DNA of 42,784 nt, taken from Myxococcales bacterium UBA5297. GTDB lineage: Bacteria > Myxococcota > Myxococcia > Myxococcales > UBA5297. The DNA lies in the NCBI GenBank assembly GCA_002408385.1, contig DHSB01000199.1, forward strand, positions 3,829 to 46,612, given 5' to 3'. A program made the position numbers and the translations under genes. Positions 42,237 through 42,784 of this stretch are shown one piece after another; within the stretch, counting starts at the first letter, position 1, and the number at the start of each line of letters is the position of its first letter. The notes beneath the pieces were generated by a model. The model searched no databases. It worked only from the letters and a program-made list of their open reading frames with translations, and was not told the DNA's origin.

Positions 42237-42265
42237 TTGTTCCCTACCGTTCCTCTATGTATGGT
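42237..42265 (+). promoter_or_regulatory. Possible sigma-70 promoter of the EGF-like lipoprotein
   Basis: TTGTTC (42237-42242), a 17-base spacer, and TATGGT (42260-42265) lie 54 bases before the ATG of the cysteine-rich lipoprotein. It stands out as AT-richer than its surroundings. Confidence 0.35.
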
Positions 42266-42319
42266 GCGCGCGCGCCGGACGGGGGCCGGCCTCAACTAAC
42301 GCTCATATTGCGAGGAACC

Positions 42320-42784
42320 ATGAGAACCGTGAATTCGAAGATCTGGGCCGCGGCCTGGGGACTCGCCGTGCTCGTCGCCGCAGGCTGTTCCGAGCCGACT
42401 CGGTGTGAGGATCTGACCTGCGGCGAGAACGCCTTCTGCGACGAGGCGACCACCTCCTGCACCTGCGAGCCAGGCTTCACGGGTAATCCCGCTACGGGCT
42501 GCGTCCAAGAGGTCACCTGCGACGGGCAAAGCTGCGGCGACCACGGCACCTGCGTCGTCGTCGACGGGTCTGTCATCTGCGCCTGCGACGTGGGCTACGC
42601 GGGCGAGAGCTGCGATGCATGCGCCGAAGGGTACGGCCCCGAGGGCTCCGACTGCCTGACCAAGAAGACCGTCCCGTGTCGCGACGCGGCCCCGGCGAAC
42701 GCGACCTCGGTCGCAGCCGCGGTGGAAATCGCCTTCGAAGCGGGTGCCTGGCAGCAGCCGACCGACTGCGACTGGACCTGCAAC
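42320..42784 (+). CDS. EGF-like cysteine-rich lipoprotein (partial, runs off window)
   Basis: The first 155 residues are visible; the frame is open to the window edge. The ATG at 42320 has GAGGAA just upstream. The lipoprotein signal MRTVNSKIWAAAWGLAVLVAAGC is followed by cysteine-rich EGF-like units. Unit 1 has CEDLTCGENAFCDEA...CTCEPGFTG, unit 2 has CDGQSCGDHGTCVVV...CACDVGYAGESC, and a CAEGYGPEGSDC stretch follows. Such EGF-like repeat lipoproteins are typical of myxobacteria and are exported to the cell surface, where they may mediate adhesion or binding. Beyond residue ~120 the sequence (DAAPANATSVAAAVEIAFE) begins a different region with more cysteines, whose nature is cut off. Not part of an evident operon. 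Confidence 0.87.
   Translation, partial: MRTVNSKIWAAAWGLAVLVAAGCSEPTRCEDLTCGENAFCDEATTSCTCEPGFTGNPATGCVQEVTCDGQSCGDHGTCVVVDGSVICACDVGYAGESCDACAEGYGPEGSDCLTKKTVPCRDAAPANATSVAAAVEIAFEAGAWQQPTDCDWTCN

Overview
The window is very GC-rich (roughly 70% by eye). Coding is dense and GC-biased at third codon positions. It carries many lipoprotein signal peptides, an EGF-like cysteine-rich lipoprotein, TPR lipoproteins and a lipoprotein prolyl oligopeptidase. This suits a large-genome myxobacterium-like bacterium (Myxococcota or former Deltaproteobacteria). That placement is inference from gene style only; no rRNA or other marker gene is present.

Layout. (1) 1-6027: housekeeping and envelope genes. 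These are an RlmI-type rRNA methyltransferase with an upstream MBL-fold hydrolase, a membrane-anchored protein of unknown function, a secreted pilus-N/TPR protein, and a lipoprotein prolyl oligopeptidase. (2) 6028-8021: repeat-rich. It holds dispersed hairpin repeats and one unrecognised 251-aa protein with its own terminator. After the terminator come six exact-length 42-bp degenerate repeats that read as 14-residue units in the same frame as that protein. (3) 8022-22758: a defence island. One leftward set runs hsdM, hsdS, a PHP/SMC-like ATPase (TrlF type), an AlbA_2/HATPase protein, hsdR, an HNH endonuclease with a frameshift, and a DUF429-like RNase H-fold protein. Divergent to it are an AbiEii-type nucleotidyltransferase toxin with a small partner, a truncated DUF4160 gene and an intact DUF2442 gene. 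(4) 22759-31657: ordinary chromosome. It has small lipoproteins and hypotheticals, an OPT-family peptide transporter, a zinc-ribbon GspF-like protein, a TPR lipoprotein, a DUF4190-like membrane protein and a DUF3298-like secreted protein. (5) 31909-41265: a phospholipase D-like protein, then a same-strand run of GH15 glycosidase, ASRT-family protein, PoxB-like thiamine-diphosphate enzyme and a large FAD/Fe-S oxidoreductase. (6) 41468-42784: a DUF5684-like membrane protein and the start of an EGF-like lipoprotein that runs off the window.

How the genes may work together. The type I restriction system is complete (M, S, R) and carries two inserted genes between S and R. This resembles loci in which an anticodon nuclease (PrrC) or other restriction-linked ORFs ride inside hsd operons. 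HNH and DUF429 genes trail hsdR closely enough for the HNH gene to be cotranscribed. The GH15-ASRT-TPP-FAD/FeS run could join carbohydrate release to pyruvate or 2-hydroxyacid oxidation feeding the quinone pool; the ASRT protein has no rhodopsin nearby.

The best candidates for something undescribed are the 251-aa protein with its 42-bp/14-residue repeat array, and the composite hsd locus with its inserted and trailing genes. At least three families of dispersed palindromic or direct repeats fill most intergenic gaps. No tRNA, rRNA, CRISPR array, transposase or integrase was recognised.
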